Origin: Bacteroidia bacterium
GTDB taxonomy: Bacteria > Bacteroidota > Bacteroidia > Bacteroidales > Prolixibacteraceae
Direction: 5' to 3'
Assembly (NCBI GenBank): GCA_025358025.1
Contig: JANYKW010000079.1
Coordinates: 1 to 64,000 of the forward strand
Length of the DNA: 64,000 nucleotides
Numbering within the stretch: the first letter of the stretch is position 1; every line of letters begins with the position of its first letter. This document shows, piece by piece, positions 42,342 through 52,399 of this stretch. Below the pieces are notes generated by a model. It ran no database searches. It was not told where the DNA came from and saw only the letters and a program-made list of their open reading frames with translations. The translations under genes and the position numbers were made by a program.

Positions 42342-43208
42342 TTATACGTCACAGATCAGAATACATTTTTTTAGGGAGGCCAGTTTATCCGGATTTGTGG
42401 GAACAAACTCCTGACCGACAAATCCTTTGTACCCGGTTTCTACGATAGCCTTCATGATTGCCGGGTAATACAGTTCCTGGGTCTCATCCAGTTCGTGCCG
42501 GCCTGGAACGCCGCCTGTATGAATATGACCAATATACTTGCTGAATTTCCGAATCGTATCAATCACATTGCCCTCCATGAGCTGCATATGGAAAATATCG
42601 TACAGCAACTTGAATCTGTCTGAGCCAACCATTTCGCATAGTGCAGCACCCCATGCAGTTTTGTCGCACTGGTAATCTTTGTGCCCATAACTGTTTAACA
42701 GCTCCATGATAATCGTCACACCGTGCTTTTCAGCAATTGGTGTCAATTTGCGCAACCCGATTGCACAATTGATAAGACCCACCTGATCATTTTGACCTTC
42801 CCTGTTACCCGAGAAACAGATCAGATTGGGAACCCCCGCTGCTGCAGCTTTAGGGATCATCGCCCCGAAATCGGCGACCAGCTTATCGTGGTTTTCCAAC
42901 CTGTTAAATCCCTTTGGAATACCCCAGTCAGTCGCATATCCAACGGCACACTTCAGTCCGTGTGCCTGTACTGTTGACCAATCCTTTTCGTTGAGCAGTT
43001 CAATCGACTCAATGCCCATCTCCTTACAAGCCTTTGCCAGATCATCCAGAGGGATATTACCATAACACCACTGGCTGACTGAGTGGTGAATATTACCTTT
43101 TAGCCCTCCAACAACTTGTTCAGCAGCCCTGCTTTCCTGAAAAGGAATAGCTGCAGCTGAAATAACTGCAGTAGCGGCTGTTTTTCCGATCATCTCTCTT
43201 CTATTCAT
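42342..43208 (-). CDS. Hydroxypyruvate isomerase-like TIM-barrel protein with Tat-like signal
   Basis: MNRREMIGKTAATAVISAAAIP; xylose-isomerase-like barrel (LLYDIFHMQLMEGNVIDTIRKFSKYIGHIHTGGVPGRHE). Confidence 0.85.
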   Translation of the reverse strand: MNRREMIGKTAATAVISAAAIPFQESRAAEQVVGGLKGNIHHSVSQWCYGNIPLDDLAKACKEMGIESIELLNEKDWSTVQAHGLKCAVGYATDWGIPKGFNRLENHDKLVADFGAMIPKAAAAGVPNLICFSGNREGQNDQVGLINCAIGLRKLTPIAEKHGVTIIMELLNSYGHKDYQCDKTAWGAALCEMVGSDRFKLLYDIFHMQLMEGNVIDTIRKFSKYIGHIHTGGVPGRHELDETQELYYPAIMKAIVETGYKGFVGQEFVPTNPDKLASLKKCILICDV

Positions 43209-43342
43209 GGGAATATTGTATTTTACCTGGTAACTATTATATGGCACGAATTTAATAATTTTCAAATGTAAATTTATCTTCCGATATTTGGGTGATTCGT
43301 CATCATCGCTACAACAAGAATTAACTACTAACAACGCACAAA

Positions 43343-45772
43343 ATGACCCGACTAATTTTTTGCCTCATTTTGGGGCTTTTTCCACTCTTGTCATCAGCAC
43401 AGTTCCTCGATTTCTCTAAAACATCCATTTTTTGTTCCGACAGGAATAATATCCGGCTCAACAAAGCTGCTACCGTTTTGCAGGAAGAGCTACAGCTTCG
43501 TACAAAACTTTTACCGGCTTTCGCCGGGAAGCCAGTCTCCGGAGCGAATCCCCTCATTGTCGTTTGCCTTGACAATGAAGCAGGCATTCTTCCTTCCGGG
43601 ATTAGGGAGGCATTGGAGCTGTTGCCGGCAACAGGGAAAGAAGGGTATAAAATTGCACTGATCGATGCCAAATACCTGGTCATTGCAGGTCATGACGAGC
43701 GAGGGGTTCTCTATGGAGCAGGTCAGGTTCTCCGAAAAATGGAGCTCTCAGATCACAAAATACTGGTACCCAACCATTTTTCGGTCTCATCCACACCTGC
43801 CTACCCGATTCGTGGTCACCAGCTGGGTTATCGTCCCAAAACCAATGCCTACGATGCCTGGAGTGTAGCGCAATATGATCGTTACATCCGCGATCTGGCA
43901 CTTTTTGGTGCCAACAGCATCGAAATTATGCCCCCTCGCACGGATGATGATGCTACCAGTCAGAATATGAAAATACCAGCCATTCAAATGATTGCCGAGC
44001 AGGCAAGAATATGCCAGTCGTATGGCCTGGATGTTTGGATGTGGTACCCCAATATGAACAGTGATTACAATTCTCCAGATTCCATAAGTTTTGAACTTGC
44101 TGAAAGAGAAAAGATATTCAAGCTGCTTCCTAAACTCGATGCCCTATTCGTTCCCGGCGGCGATCCAGGAGATCTTGAACCGGATCCTCTTTTCAATTGG
44201 TTGGAGAAGGAGGCTGTTGTGCTCAAAAAGTACCATCCCAATGCAAAAATCTGGATCTCACCCCAGGCTTTCAAACCAAGTACCGTATGGTATGCAAATT
44301 TTTTCAGCCACATCAACAAAAAACCTGACTGGCTCGGGGGTGTTGTATATGGCCCATGGATTAAAATGCCACTGCCTGAGGTACGCAAGGTAACAGATTC
44401 TTCTATCCCGATTCGTCTTTACCCCGATATCACCCACAGCTACAGTTGCCAGTATCCAGTGCCTCAGTGGGATCTGTCCTTTGCCATGACCTTGGGGCGC
44501 GAGTGTATCAATCCGCGCCCTGTGGATGAAAAGCTGATTCACAACAGGTATGCATCCCTGGCGCAGGGAAGCATCAGCTATTCGGAAGGTACCAACGACG
44601 ATGTTAATAAATTTATCTGGTCAGCGCAGGACTGGAATCCTGCCACCCCTGTCATAGAAACGCTTCGCGACTATGCCCGTTATTTCGTCGGGCCGCAATA
44701 CACCGAAGGAGTTGCCCAGGGATTACTTGCACTGGAACAGAATTTTCGCGGACCATTACTATCCAGCGAACAAATTGAAAGGACCCTGCAACAATGGCAG
44801 GACATGGAAAGTTCGGCTTCCATGGCAGTACTCGCCAATCCAAGATTTCAAAGCGGTTTGATCAGAGCATATTTTGATTGCTACGTCCAGCGCCGCCTGA
44901 TTTATGAAACTGATCTGGAGAAACAGGCACGGTCTATCCTGGAAACTGCAAAATCTGCCGGAACATTGAACGCTATTGGGGATGCCCGAAATATTTTGCT
45001 TCAGGCAAAAGAAAAACCAATTGCACAGCAATTAATGAATCGTTGCACTGCCCTTGCTGACTCCCTTTTTCGCAGTTTTGGAGCCCAGCTGACCATCGCA
45101 AAACACCATGCCATGAGCGGTCGTGGCAACTTTATTGACAATATTGACATCCCGCTGAATGATGCTCTTTGGCTCCTTGATCAGCTCAACCGGATCGAAA
45201 AGATTACGAACGATTCAGACCGGCTCGCCGATATTCATAAAATGTTGCACCGTACCGATCCGGGTCCGGGAGGGTTTTACGACAATCTTGGTAATCCGGC
45301 CTCCTGGAAACGGGTAAAGGCCCAAAAAAGCTGGCAGGAGGATCCGGGAAGCCTGGAGTCCCCACGTGTCAGTTTCGGCGTTGGGCTGAAAGGTGTAGAA
45401 TGGGTGGATGAGATCGTTGCAAAAGGTTTTGAAGGCCAAACAACTCCTCTTGCCTGGATGAACCAGATCAATACATTGTATTTTACCCCGCTGGTAATGG
45501 AATATACGGATCTGGACCCTAACGGAAAATATACTTTACGCATCGCATATACCGGAAGATTCCGTTCGAAGATCAGGCTGGAGGCCAATAACATCCGGAT
45601 TCATGATTATATTCGAATGGGAACTGAGCCTCTATTTGAATTTGTTTTACCAAAAGAGGTTACTCAATCCGGAAAAGTCACACTCAAATGGAGCTGTGCC
45701 CAAAACGACCAGGGAGAAGGAGAGCGTGGTTCGCAGGTGGCGGAGGTATGGCTGATGCGGGAAAATAAATAA
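43343..45772 (+). CDS. Putative glycoside hydrolase with GH20-type N-terminal domain
   Basis: Signal peptide; LIDAKYLVIAGHDERGVLYGAGQVLRKM typical of GH20 domain 2; TIM-barrel-like centre. Confidence 0.65.
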   Translation: MTRLIFCLILGLFPLLSSAQFLDFSKTSIFCSDRNNIRLNKAATVLQEELQLRTKLLPAFAGKPVSGANPLIVVCLDNEAGILPSGIREALELLPATGKEGYKIALIDAKYLVIAGHDERGVLYGAGQVLRKMELSDHKILVPNHFSVSSTPAYPIRGHQLGYRPKTNAYDAWSVAQYDRYIRDLALFGANSIEIMPPRTDDDATSQNMKIPAIQMIAEQARICQSYGLDVWMWYPNMNSDYNSPDSISFELAEREKIFKLLPKLDALFVPGGDPGDLEPDPLFNWLEKEAVVLKKYHPNAKIWISPQAFKPSTVWYANFFSHINKKPDWLGGVVYGPWIKMPLPEVRKVTDSSIPIRLYPDITHSYSCQYPVPQWDLSFAMTLGRECINPRPVDEKLIHNRYASLAQGSISYSEGTNDDVNKFIWSAQDWNPATPVIETLRDYARYFVGPQYTEGVAQGLLALEQNFRGPLLSSEQIERTLQQWQDMESSASMAVLANPRFQSGLIRAYFDCYVQRRLIYETDLEKQARSILETAKSAGTLNAIGDARNILLQAKEKPIAQQLMNRCTALADSLFRSFGAQLTIAKHHAMSGRGNFIDNIDIPLNDALWLLDQLNRIEKITNDSDRLADIHKMLHRTDPGPGGFYDNLGNPASWKRVKAQKSWQEDPGSLESPRVSFGVGLKGVEWVDEIVAKGFEGQTTPLAWMNQINTLYFTPLVMEYTDLDPNGKYTLRIAYTGRFRSKIRLEANNIRIHDYIRMGTEPLFEFVLPKEVTQSGKVTLKWSCAQNDQGEGERGSQVAEVWLMRENK

Positions 45773-45783
45773 ACCAAAATATC

Positions 45784-48369
45784 ATGAAATCTATATTTCT
45801 ATCTCTTTTCATACTGCTTCTTATTTCATTTTCTGTAAAAAGTGAAAATTCAATGAGTCCTCAAAAAATTGTCCCTGGGCAATTTTTGAAATCCTGGCTG
45901 CTGCTGGGACCTATTCCATTGCAGGTACAGCCTGATCCTGAGAAATCGTGGGACCATCTGCCCGGATTCAATACAGATTATCTGAAAAGTTATGGAGGAG
46001 AGAACAATCTTGTGGTCAAGAAGGGAGACATAGTCAGTCTCGGCAAAAAATCCTTAGCGTGGAAATATTCATCGTCTTCTGATTCCATCATCGATCTGGG
46101 GGCAGCCTTATCCAAATCCTATCCGGTCTGCGGGTATGCCTATACGGAAGTAGAAGCGGAAGAAGCCGGAGTTCAGCTAATTGGTCTGGGTTCCAACGAT
46201 GGCGTCCGACTGTTTGTAAACGGCGTGCAGGTGTTCGACTACCCTGCCGCGCGCGGTATCAAGCTTGACGGGGACCTCATTCCTGTGCTGCTGAAAAAGG
46301 GAAAGAATACACTTCTGCTTAAAATAGAGCAACACGGTAACAAATGGGGTTTCTGCCTGAGATTTCACAATTTCTCCGTTGCCGAAGCGCTGGAAAGAGG
46401 CGACCTTTTTAAGGTGTGGGCAGACGAAAGCGGAGCTGCCACTGTTGTCTCATCCTACCTGCCTGAAGTACTGAATAACATCGTTCAAAAATTGGAACTA
46501 GCTATCACCGACATGCATGGGATTGAAATTCTGAAGGAAGAGCGCACTACCTCTTTCTGTGCGCCCCTCAAAATCCCCTCCACCAATTATCAGCCCTACT
46601 TTGCGATTTTAAAAGTTCAGTTAAAATCAGGAAAATCTCTGGAAAGAAAAATTGAATTTACAGCAGGAAAACGAATTGAATATACTTTGTTCAGCAACGG
46701 AAAATCAAATTACCGTATCTCGCTGGCGGACAATGCGTCTGAGTCAGAAAAATGGGCTGCTAAAGAGTTTCAGCACTGGATGAAAGAGATCAGTGGAATC
46801 GAACTTCAAATCCTGCCTTTTGATCGAAATTTTAACGGACCACAGATCGTGGTGGGCACCCCGGTTTCCTCAACAAAATCGTCCCTTCAAACCCCATCGT
46901 CCCAGTCGTCTGCCTCTGCCTCTGCATCAGAATCCTTTCATTATTACAACGAAGGCCCTGTCATTTATATTACGGGAGGGAAACAGAGGGGCACCATGTA
47001 CGGAGTCTTCGAATTCCTCGAAAGGGAGTTAGGCTGCAGGTGGTACACTCCTGCAGTCACTGTCATCCCAAAAAGGGAGGAGTTAAAGTTTGTCTGGTTC
47101 GACCATAGCGAAAATCCGGGAGTCAGGGTGAGGAATGATTTCTACTTTGAAGCCTTCGACCCGACCTGGGCGACGCGTAACAAGATGAATGGTGCCATGG
47201 GGTACCGCGAACAACCCGGAGGTATTGAGAGCTATTGGTCTGTACATACTTTTTACCCATTGATGCCACCCGATGAATTTTATAAAAAACATCCTGAATA
47301 CTATAGTCTGATAGAGGGCAAGCGAATCTATGAACGTGCCCAGCTATGCCTTACAAATCCTGATGTTCTGCGGATCATCACCGACCGGATCAGGAAGCGT
47401 ATGCGGGAAAGTCCGGAGTACCTGATTTACGACGTGTCGCAGAACGATTGGCACAACCCTTGTCAGTGCGAAAAGTGCCAGGCAATTGTCAAAGCAAAAG
47501 GGGGAGAATCAGGAATGATCATCTGGTTTGTCAACCAGGTAGCAGAAGCAGTGGAGAAGGAGTTCCCTGATAAATTTATCGGGACTCTCGCCTATCAATA
47601 TACCCGAACTCCACCTGAAAATATAAGACCGAGACACAATGTAGTGGTTCGGTTATGCAGTATCGAATGTTGCTTTGCGCACGATTTTAAATCTTGTCCG
47701 GAAAACAAATCTTTTCTCAATGACCTGAAAGGATGGTCGGCCATTGCTCCGCATATGTATATCTGGGATTATGTAGTCAATTTCGGTCACTATGTAATGC
47801 CTTACCCCAACTTCAGGGTACTGCAATCCAACATCCAGTCATTCAGGGATAACAATGCCATCGGCATCATGGAACAGGCTGCCTACCAGAGCCGTGGCGG
47901 TGAATTTTCAGAACTGCGTTCCTACCTGATCTCTAAATTATTATGGAATCCTGAGTGCAACACAGATGACGTTATCAACGATTTCATGGCAGGTTATTAC
48001 GGTCGGGCCGGAAAGTTCGTCAGGCAATATTTTGACCTGCTGCACAACCGGATCACACCTGACACCCACATACACCTGGGGTTAACGCCGGGAGACGCAA
48101 TCTTCTCAGACGATTTTGTTCAAAAATCCTGCGATCTTTTCAAGGAGGCAATTAAAGTCTCAGACAATGAAGAAATAGTTAGACGGGTTGAAATGTGTTC
48201 ATTACCTGTTCTTTATCTCAAATGTAAACGCACACCTGCCATTGCCCGCCAGGATGGTACCTATGAGACTTTTTGCCGTATCGCAAAACGTGAGAACGTG
48301 GTAAATTACTCTGAGGCAGGCGAGGTGGATCGTAAAGCATTTCATAACATGGTTGAAAATTCAAAATGA
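45784..48369 (+). CDS. DUF4838-like carbohydrate-active protein
   Basis: ISGIELQILPF...IYITGGKQRGTMYGVFEFLERELGCRWYTPAV; HNPCQCEKCQAI. Confidence 0.8.
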   Translation: MKSIFLSLFILLLISFSVKSENSMSPQKIVPGQFLKSWLLLGPIPLQVQPDPEKSWDHLPGFNTDYLKSYGGENNLVVKKGDIVSLGKKSLAWKYSSSSDSIIDLGAALSKSYPVCGYAYTEVEAEEAGVQLIGLGSNDGVRLFVNGVQVFDYPAARGIKLDGDLIPVLLKKGKNTLLLKIEQHGNKWGFCLRFHNFSVAEALERGDLFKVWADESGAATVVSSYLPEVLNNIVQKLELAITDMHGIEILKEERTTSFCAPLKIPSTNYQPYFAILKVQLKSGKSLERKIEFTAGKRIEYTLFSNGKSNYRISLADNASESEKWAAKEFQHWMKEISGIELQILPFDRNFNGPQIVVGTPVSSTKSSLQTPSSQSSASASASESFHYYNEGPVIYITGGKQRGTMYGVFEFLERELGCRWYTPAVTVIPKREELKFVWFDHSENPGVRVRNDFYFEAFDPTWATRNKMNGAMGYREQPGGIESYWSVHTFYPLMPPDEFYKKHPEYYSLIEGKRIYERAQLCLTNPDVLRIITDRIRKRMRESPEYLIYDVSQNDWHNPCQCEKCQAIVKAKGGESGMIIWFVNQVAEAVEKEFPDKFIGTLAYQYTRTPPENIRPRHNVVVRLCSIECCFAHDFKSCPENKSFLNDLKGWSAIAPHMYIWDYVVNFGHYVMPYPNFRVLQSNIQSFRDNNAIGIMEQAAYQSRGGEFSELRSYLISKLLWNPECNTDDVINDFMAGYYGRAGKFVRQYFDLLHNRITPDTHIHLGLTPGDAIFSDDFVQKSCDLFKEAIKVSDNEEIVRRVEMCSLPVLYLKCKRTPAIARQDGTYETFCRIAKRENVVNYSEAGEVDRKAFHNMVENSK

Positions 48370-48508
48370 TTTGCTGATTAGCTAATTTACTGATAAGCTG
48401 ATAACATGGAAGTTCCGTCAGAACCGAAAATTATAAATAATATCCAAAATATTCTGTTTATTCATTGTGTGATACCTGAATAATTAGCAAATTAGCAAAT
48501 CAGCAAAT
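48369..48508. repeat. Inverted heptamer arrays (TTTGCTGA/TAGCAAAT type) between the DUF4838 gene and the epimerase
   Basis: 48369-48394 ATTTGCTGATTAGCTAATTTACTGAT versus reverse complement of 48483-48508 ATTTGCTGATTTGCTAATTTGCTAAT (23/26). Confidence 0.9.
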
Positions 48509-48522
48509 TAATAAATCAACAT

Positions 48523-49401
48523 ATGATTCACCTTGCAAAAAATTCAAAAATCGAAATTGCCGTCAGGCAACCCGGCGCAGAACTCTCCTCCATTAAATCA
48601 CTAAAAAGCGGTATCGAATACATGTGGGGCTGCGATCCGGATATCTGGAACAGCACAGCACCAATCCTATTCCCGATTGTTGGCGGATTAAAAGATGATT
48701 CATACATCTGGAAAGGGGAGAAATATTCGCTCAAAAAACACGGATTTATCAGGGATAATCCCCAGCTTCAATTAACAGGAATTACTGCTGATTCTCTCTC
48801 ATTTGGCATGTCTTCCAATAAAGACACCCATAAAATGTACCCATTTGATTTCGAATTCAGCATTCATTTCATCCTGGAGGAGACCAAAGTAAGGGTTATA
48901 CATCAAATCACAAATACCGGAAACACGCCCCTTTATTTCTCATTGGGCGGCCACCCGGGTTTCAAATGTCCTATTCATTTTGACGAAAATTATGAGGACT
49001 ATTATCTCGAATTTGAAACTCCTGAAAATTCATCCACCTGGTTGTTGCACGAAAACGGAACAGTTCTCGACGAAACGACTCCCGTGTTTGATAATTCAAA
49101 TAAAATTCCTCTCACCCATGAGCTGTTCAGCAAAGACGCACTTATCTTCAAGGATCTGAAATCAAGGAAAGTAACGCTGCGGAGTAAAAAATCCAAAGAG
49201 GCACTCTCTGTTTCATTTGAAGATTTTCCATTTCTGGGAATCTGGGCCAAGACAAACGGTGATTTCGTCTGCATTGAACCCTGGCTTGGAATTGCCGACA
49301 AGTGGAACACAGATCAGAAACTCGAAAAAAAGGAAGGCATACTGCAACTAGCTGCTGGTGAACTTTTCGAAGCGGAATATATCGTGGAGATACATGAATA
49401 A
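48523..49401 (+). CDS. Aldose 1-epimerase family protein
   Basis: GAELSSIKSLKSGIEYMW, FSLGGHPGFKCP, WAKTNGDFVCIEPWLGIAD. Confidence 0.9.
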   Translation: MIHLAKNSKIEIAVRQPGAELSSIKSLKSGIEYMWGCDPDIWNSTAPILFPIVGGLKDDSYIWKGEKYSLKKHGFIRDNPQLQLTGITADSLSFGMSSNKDTHKMYPFDFEFSIHFILEETKVRVIHQITNTGNTPLYFSLGGHPGFKCPIHFDENYEDYYLEFETPENSSTWLLHENGTVLDETTPVFDNSNKIPLTHELFSKDALIFKDLKSRKVTLRSKKSKEALSVSFEDFPFLGIWAKTNGDFVCIEPWLGIADKWNTDQKLEKKEGILQLAAGELFEAEYIVEIHE

Positions 49402-49434
49402 AAAAAGCGCTCTCGCGCTTTTTTTATTCATGTA
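49391..49434. terminator. Perfect bidirectional terminator hairpin overlapping the epimerase stop codon
   Basis: TACATGAATAAAAAAAGCGC-TCTC-GCGCTTTTTTTATTCATGTA, 20-bp perfect stem. Confidence 0.95.
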
Positions 49435-50835
49435 TTATTTCCTGGCCATCTTCAGTGCCTCGGTAGTCGTATAATACTTCACGATCATGTTGGGCACTTC
49501 CCAGTCGGGCAGTTTACCTGCTTTTAAATACCCGAGATATTGCTCTGTTACCTGACTGAAATGAGCCTCATGGCCAACTTTATATTTGTCGGGGATCACT
49601 ACTTTCCAGGACATTTCATCGACTTTTTCTATGGCTAATCCCGGAATGCTGCTGTTATTAACCAGCATATTTTCTAGTTCCCCGGCAATATCCGTTACTG
49701 CCGTCCCCTGATTTGCCCGAATGTATAAGGTTGGCAAGAACTTCTCTGCCTCACCCTGTTTAATCTCAACGGAAGCCTTGGAACCGCGCAGGATAGCATA
49801 ATGGGTGTCTCCTGAGCCTGCCGGAGCGCTATAGTCCCATTTGGCAGTTACTTTGACGAGAACTCCCTTAATTTTGTAAAGCATCTCACCGTTTGCATAT
49901 TCATCCAGTTTACCGTCTTTAACAACATGGGACAGATAATCAGGAAATTTCTCCAGACGTGTCACCGCGGTAAATTCCTCCGCCGAAATAACAGTAGGCC
50001 AGTGCCTTGCCTGCAACATTTCAACATCCGATTTTTGCAAAATCACACCAGGAAAGCAACCCCATTGCACCAGATCGACCAAATGGACAGCCACATCCAC
50101 AAGGGCCTCACCCTGCTGTTCCACATCGAAAAACCATCCCGGTCTAACCAATGGCGAGCCCGAAACATTCTTGAAGAAGTAGTGCACACTTACAATCTCG
50201 ACAGCTGGTTGTTCCGCTGTACCAACCTGAAGTGAACCGAAAATTGCCTGATTGTGCGAAAGTTCCTTTTGTAATATCGAGGTAATCTCATGCCTTTCTG
50301 TCATGATGTCGTACAAAACAACCCCCTTTTCAGCTGCAATTTTAAAAGATTCTTCCAGCAGGGTGAAATTATCCGGATGGATTACCATTGGTTTATCGGC
50401 CAGTACATTTAAGCCAGCCTCAACCGATTTTTTGATGTAGGATGTTTTGATCCGGTTGTTACCTGCAACAACCACAACATTGCCTTTTTTCTCATCCAGC
50501 ATCTTTTCAAAGTAATCCGCACCATTATAAACCAGCTCATTCCAGTTGGTCGGATCTTCTATACGGTTATTGTATCCGCTGATTCGCTTCAGATGCTCCT
50601 TTACGTCTGATCCTTCCGGCGAATAAACGTGTACTTCCGGATTTACCTGATCATACATTTTCTTCTGTACAAGCGCTGCATGAAAATGGCCCGGATCCAG
50701 TGTAATCAGGCGGACCTCACCCTTTGCACCCGTGAATTGTTTGGATTCTGCCTGTGGTGTATTTTTTTTTCCGCTGCCGCAGGATGTCAGCAATGCCAGC
50801 ATTACAAAGCCCATCTGAATTGTTTTGGTTGTCAT
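49435..50835 (-). CDS. Gfo/Idh/MocA-like lipoprotein oxidoreductase
   Basis: Lipobox LLTSCGSG; GNNRIKTSYIKKSVEAGLNVLADKPMVI. Confidence 0.82.
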   Translation of the reverse strand: MTTKTIQMGFVMLALLTSCGSGKKNTPQAESKQFTGAKGEVRLITLDPGHFHAALVQKKMYDQVNPEVHVYSPEGSDVKEHLKRISGYNNRIEDPTNWNELVYNGADYFEKMLDEKKGNVVVVAGNNRIKTSYIKKSVEAGLNVLADKPMVIHPDNFTLLEESFKIAAEKGVVLYDIMTERHEITSILQKELSHNQAIFGSLQVGTAEQPAVEIVSVHYFFKNVSGSPLVRPGWFFDVEQQGEALVDVAVHLVDLVQWGCFPGVILQKSDVEMLQARHWPTVISAEEFTAVTRLEKFPDYLSHVVKDGKLDEYANGEMLYKIKGVLVKVTAKWDYSAPAGSGDTHYAILRGSKASVEIKQGEAEKFLPTLYIRANQGTAVTDIAGELENMLVNNSSIPGLAIEKVDEMSWKVVIPDKYKVGHEAHFSQVTEQYLGYLKAGKLPDWEVPNMIVKYYTTTEALKMARK

Positions 50836-50867
50836 TTTTATATTGGTTAAATTTAAAATAGAAGTGA

Positions 50868-51377
50868 CTAAAGTGAACTTAAGTGACTAAAATTATGAAA
50901 GAGCAAATCATTTTTTGTATACCTTGCCTCATGCAGCAACAGCCACTTCTTGCGATCGAGCCCGCCTGAATAACCTGCCAGTTTACCATCACTGCCTATT
51001 ATCCTGTGACAAGGGACAATAATAGGAATTGGATTTCTCCCATTTGCTGTTCCGACAGCTCTCGTGTTCAAATCAGAACCAGTTTGCACTGCAATATCCC
51101 GGTAACTTTTTGTCGTCCCATAAGGAACCTGCATCAACAACTGCCACACGCTTTTCTGAAACCCTGTTCCGTCAGGATCAAGTTCCAGATCAAAGTAAAA
51201 ACGGGTTCCTGCAAAGTATTCATATAACTGAATAACCGTATTTTGTAAAATTTCAGGAGGATTTTCCGACTCCTCCACCTGATCATCACAGAAACTCAAT
51301 GATTTCAAATGTGTATCCCCGGAGACCAATACCAGACGTCCAACCGGACTATCCAAACTCCTGAAATAACTTCTCAT
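50868..51377 (-). CDS. ogt: Methylated-DNA-[protein]-cysteine S-methyltransferase
   Basis: Active site IIVPCHRIIGSDGKLAGYSGGLDRKKWLLLHE. Confidence 0.95.
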   Translation of the reverse strand: MRSYFRSLDSPVGRLVLVSGDTHLKSLSFCDDQVEESENPPEILQNTVIQLYEYFAGTRFYFDLELDPDGTGFQKSVWQLLMQVPYGTTKSYRDIAVQTGSDLNTRAVGTANGRNPIPIIVPCHRIIGSDGKLAGYSGGLDRKKWLLLHEARYTKNDLLFHNFSHLSSL

Positions 51378-52276
51378 GATTTCTGTCCCAGAATATTGGC
51401 GAGCCTATGACACAATTCCTTTAATCCTTCAGGGGTGTCGCCACCAGGCTGCTCAATAGTAGCCCAGCTGTGGTAACCAACCTCATCCAAACTCTTTATG
51501 ATAGCAGGCCAGTTATTATCACCCTCCTGCAAGGCTACGCCAAATCCCGCCCATTTTCCCTGTTTATCGGCTATCTTCCTGCTGTATTCCTTGATGTGAA
51601 TCCTGGCAATTCTTTTCCCCAGTATCCTGATCCACTGTTCAGGCCATCCAATAACCAATACATTGCCACAATCAAAATAGGAACGCACAAAGGGGGAGTT
51701 AAACTGGTCTATGTAGTGCGCCATCTCAAGGGGTGAAAGGAGGAAGTTGTTCCACACATTTTCGATCGCAATAGTTATACCGAGTTCAGCGGCCAATGGC
51801 AGCACCTTGCTGATTTCTGCAATAGAACGATCCCAGCATTCATCATATCCGACATTTTCTCCAACCCTGGCTGGAATTAACAGAATGGTATCTGCCCCAT
51901 AAATCTTAGCGTCTTCCATGGTGACCTTAAGGGCTTCGACACCCTGCTCCCTCACGCGGGGATCCGGATCCGACAGGGAATACTTACCATGGAGGGATCC
52001 ACAGACGGATGGTACGATCAAACCTGTCAGTTCCTTTGCCTTTAGTACCTCTTCCCTGTTCATGGGGCTCATCACCTCAACCCCATCGAAACCGGCATCT
52101 TTAGCAGCCTGAAACTTCTCAAGAATAGAAGCGCCGAATCCGATATTCCCCCACATGATCCCTTTTTTAATGGTTCGGATTGCACTCTTTTCTGTTTGTG
52201 CAACTCCCATGATCGGGGCAGCATAAAGACCCAAAGAGGCTGCAACTGTATTTCTGGTAAATTCCCGTCGCTTCAT
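51374..52276 (-). CDS. TIM-barrel sugar isomerase/epimerase with Tat-like signal
   Basis: MKRREFTRNTVAASLGLYAAPIMG; AIENVWNNFLLSP, SYFDCGNVLVIG. Confidence 0.88.
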   Translation of the reverse strand: MKRREFTRNTVAASLGLYAAPIMGVAQTEKSAIRTIKKGIMWGNIGFGASILEKFQAAKDAGFDGVEVMSPMNREEVLKAKELTGLIVPSVCGSLHGKYSLSDPDPRVREQGVEALKVTMEDAKIYGADTILLIPARVGENVGYDECWDRSIAEISKVLPLAAELGITIAIENVWNNFLLSPLEMAHYIDQFNSPFVRSYFDCGNVLVIGWPEQWIRILGKRIARIHIKEYSRKIADKQGKWAGFGVALQEGDNNWPAIIKSLDEVGYHSWATIEQPGGDTPEGLKELCHRLANILGQKS

Positions 52277-52330
52277 GTTTGTGAAGTTTGAAAAGTAAAA
52301 ATGATTGAAATGTGTCGTATTTTACTCTAT

Positions 52331-52393
52331 GTCCCTCGATCTCTCCGTCTCCCGTCTCTCTGTCCCTCCGTCCTCTCCGTCCTTCTCTCCGTC
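52331..52393. repeat. Octamer array (CCGTCTCT type) between two minus-strand genes
   Basis: gtccctcgatctctccgtctcccgtctctctgtccctccgtcctctccgtccttctctccgtc. Confidence 0.85.
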
Positions 52394-52399
52394 ATTCTT

